This document shows positions 63,333 to 64,000 of a stretch of DNA of 64,000 nucleotides, piece by piece (position 1 is the first letter of the stretch; the number at the start of each line of letters is the position of its first letter). Source of the DNA: Paracoccus sp. IB05. GTDB taxonomy: Bacteria; Pseudomonadota; Alphaproteobacteria; Rhodobacterales; Rhodobacteraceae. Location of the stretch: the NCBI RefSeq assembly GCF_016405985.1, contig NZ_JAEFCF010000018.1:1-64000 (forward strand), read 5' to 3'. Both the position numbers and the translations under genes were made by a program. The notes under the pieces were generated by a model. It ran no database searches and had not been told where the DNA came from. It worked only from the letters and a program-made list of their open reading frames with translations.

Positions 63333-64000
63333 TGGAGCGGCTTTCCCTTGCTGCGACGATCAGCCTTGCCGAGGCGGCGCTGACCCGCAACGGTGCCGGT
63401 GCGACGGCGGCGGCGAGCGTGGCGCGCGCGCTTGTCCAGGCCGAGGCGGACGGGTTCAAAGGCCATGGCCTCTCACGCCTGCCCGCCTATGTGGCGCAGC
63501 TGCGGGTGGGTAAGGTCAGGGGCGAGGCCGTGCCGGTGGTGACCCGCCCCCGCCCCGGCGCGCTGATGGTCGATGCCGGTCACGGCTTTGCCTTCCCGGC
63601 GCTGGATATGGCGGTCGAGGCATTGCCCGGCGTCACCCATGCCCAGGGGATCGCCTGCGCTGCCGTAACCCGCTCGCATCATTGCGGATCTGCCGGGGCC
63701 TTTGTCGAGCGGCTGGCCGATGCCGGGCTGGTCGCGCTGCTTTTTGCCAATACGCCGGCGGCGATGGCGCCATGGGGCGGCAATCGCGCGGTCCTCGGCA
63801 CCAATCCGATCGCCTTTGCCTGCCCCCTGCAAGGCGATGCCCCCATCGTGGTCGATATGGCGCTGTCCACCGTGGCGCGCGGCAATATCGTTGCGGCGGC
63901 GAAAAAGGGCGAGGCGATCCCGCCGGGCTGGGCTTTTGACGCGGACGGCCAGCCCACCACCGATGCCAGACGCGCACTGGCGGGTACGATGGCGCCGCTC
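63332..64000 (+). CDS. comC: Ldh-family malate/sulfolactate dehydrogenase, probable (R)-sulfolactate dehydrogenase (partial)
   Basis: The frame is open from ATG 63332 to the window end, giving 223 residues of a protein usually about 340 long. It belongs to the type 2 malate/L-sulfolactate dehydrogenase (Ldh_2) family, not the Rossmann type. Visible signatures are FKGHGLSRL near 47, RSHHCGSAG near 115 with the catalytic histidine, and GTNPIAFACP near 155. ComC-type members interconvert (R)-sulfolactate and sulfopyruvate. Its ATG overlaps the slcC stop. Whether suyAB (sulfolactate sulfo-lyase) follows lies beyond the window. Confidence 0.7.
   Translation, partial: MERLSLAATISLAEAALTRNGAGATAAASVARALVQAEADGFKGHGLSRLPAYVAQLRVGKVRGEAVPVVTRPRPGALMVDAGHGFAFPALDMAVEALPGVTHAQGIACAAVTRSHHCGSAGAFVERLADAGLVALLFANTPAAMAPWGGNRAVLGTNPIAFACPLQGDAPIVVDMALSTVARGNIVAAAKKGEAIPPGWAFDADGQPTTDARRALAGTMAPL

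Overview
The window is a GC-rich chromosomal segment that most resembles a member of the Rhodobacterales (Paracoccus/Rhodobacter-like alphaproteobacteria). This assignment is an inference from gene content: an NDUFA9-like dehydrogenase beside uppP, a split gltD/gltB locus, divergent katG/oxyR, AcoR-type regulators, an additional rpoN and a sulfolactate dehydrogenase pair. No rRNA or phylogenetic marker was compared.

Left part (1-12.5 kb). A broken tyrosine integrase lies just downstream of tRNA-Leu(CAG), as expected at the edge of an integrated element that continues left of the window. Then come housekeeping genes: an NAD-epimerase-like protein, undecaprenyl-diphosphatase, and the glutamate synthase genes gltD and gltB with three small genes between them. 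A GNAT acetyltransferase and an agmatinase-family ureohydrolase follow.

Signalling and transport (12.6-22.9 kb). A 1396-residue hybrid histidine kinase is translationally coupled to a PleD-like receiver-GGDEF protein. After a 0.8-kb gap, an operon encodes three very small membrane proteins, an APC-family permease and two more unknown proteins. A family 2 glycosyltransferase closes this part. About 1.15 kb without an intact gene separates it from divergent katG and oxyR (24-27.4 kb).

Accessory core (27.6-54.7 kb). A nine-gene minus-strand operon encodes a soluble diiron monooxygenase of the mim/prm (propane/acetone) type: mimA, B, C and D, a secondary alcohol dehydrogenase, an amidohydrolase, a DUF59 protein, a dedicated GroEL and a second alcohol dehydrogenase. 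It ends at a strong bidirectional terminator. A sigma-54 activator of AcoR type with an intact GAFTGA loop sits just beyond that terminator. A canonical -24/-12 promoter and an array of GTTACA/TGTAAC half-sites precede mimA. Upstream, reading away, lie six genes of unknown function and a second-copy-type rpoN. Together they look like a self-contained, sigma-54-controlled alkane/ketone oxidation module. Next to rpoN is a second AcoR-family regulator that has lost GAFTGA; it is divergent from a third alcohol dehydrogenase and a five-gene ABC importer with two complementary, partly degenerate ATPases. Three matching dyads lie in the divergent gap.

Right part (54.7-64 kb). A frameshifted acyl-CoA dehydrogenase and about 1 kb of decayed sequence are followed by a DUF924 protein, an SDR with a divergent LysR regulator, a PiT phosphate transporter, a Nudix hydrolase, and a LysR regulator in front of probable sulfolactate dehydrogenase genes slcC and comC, the latter cut by the window end.
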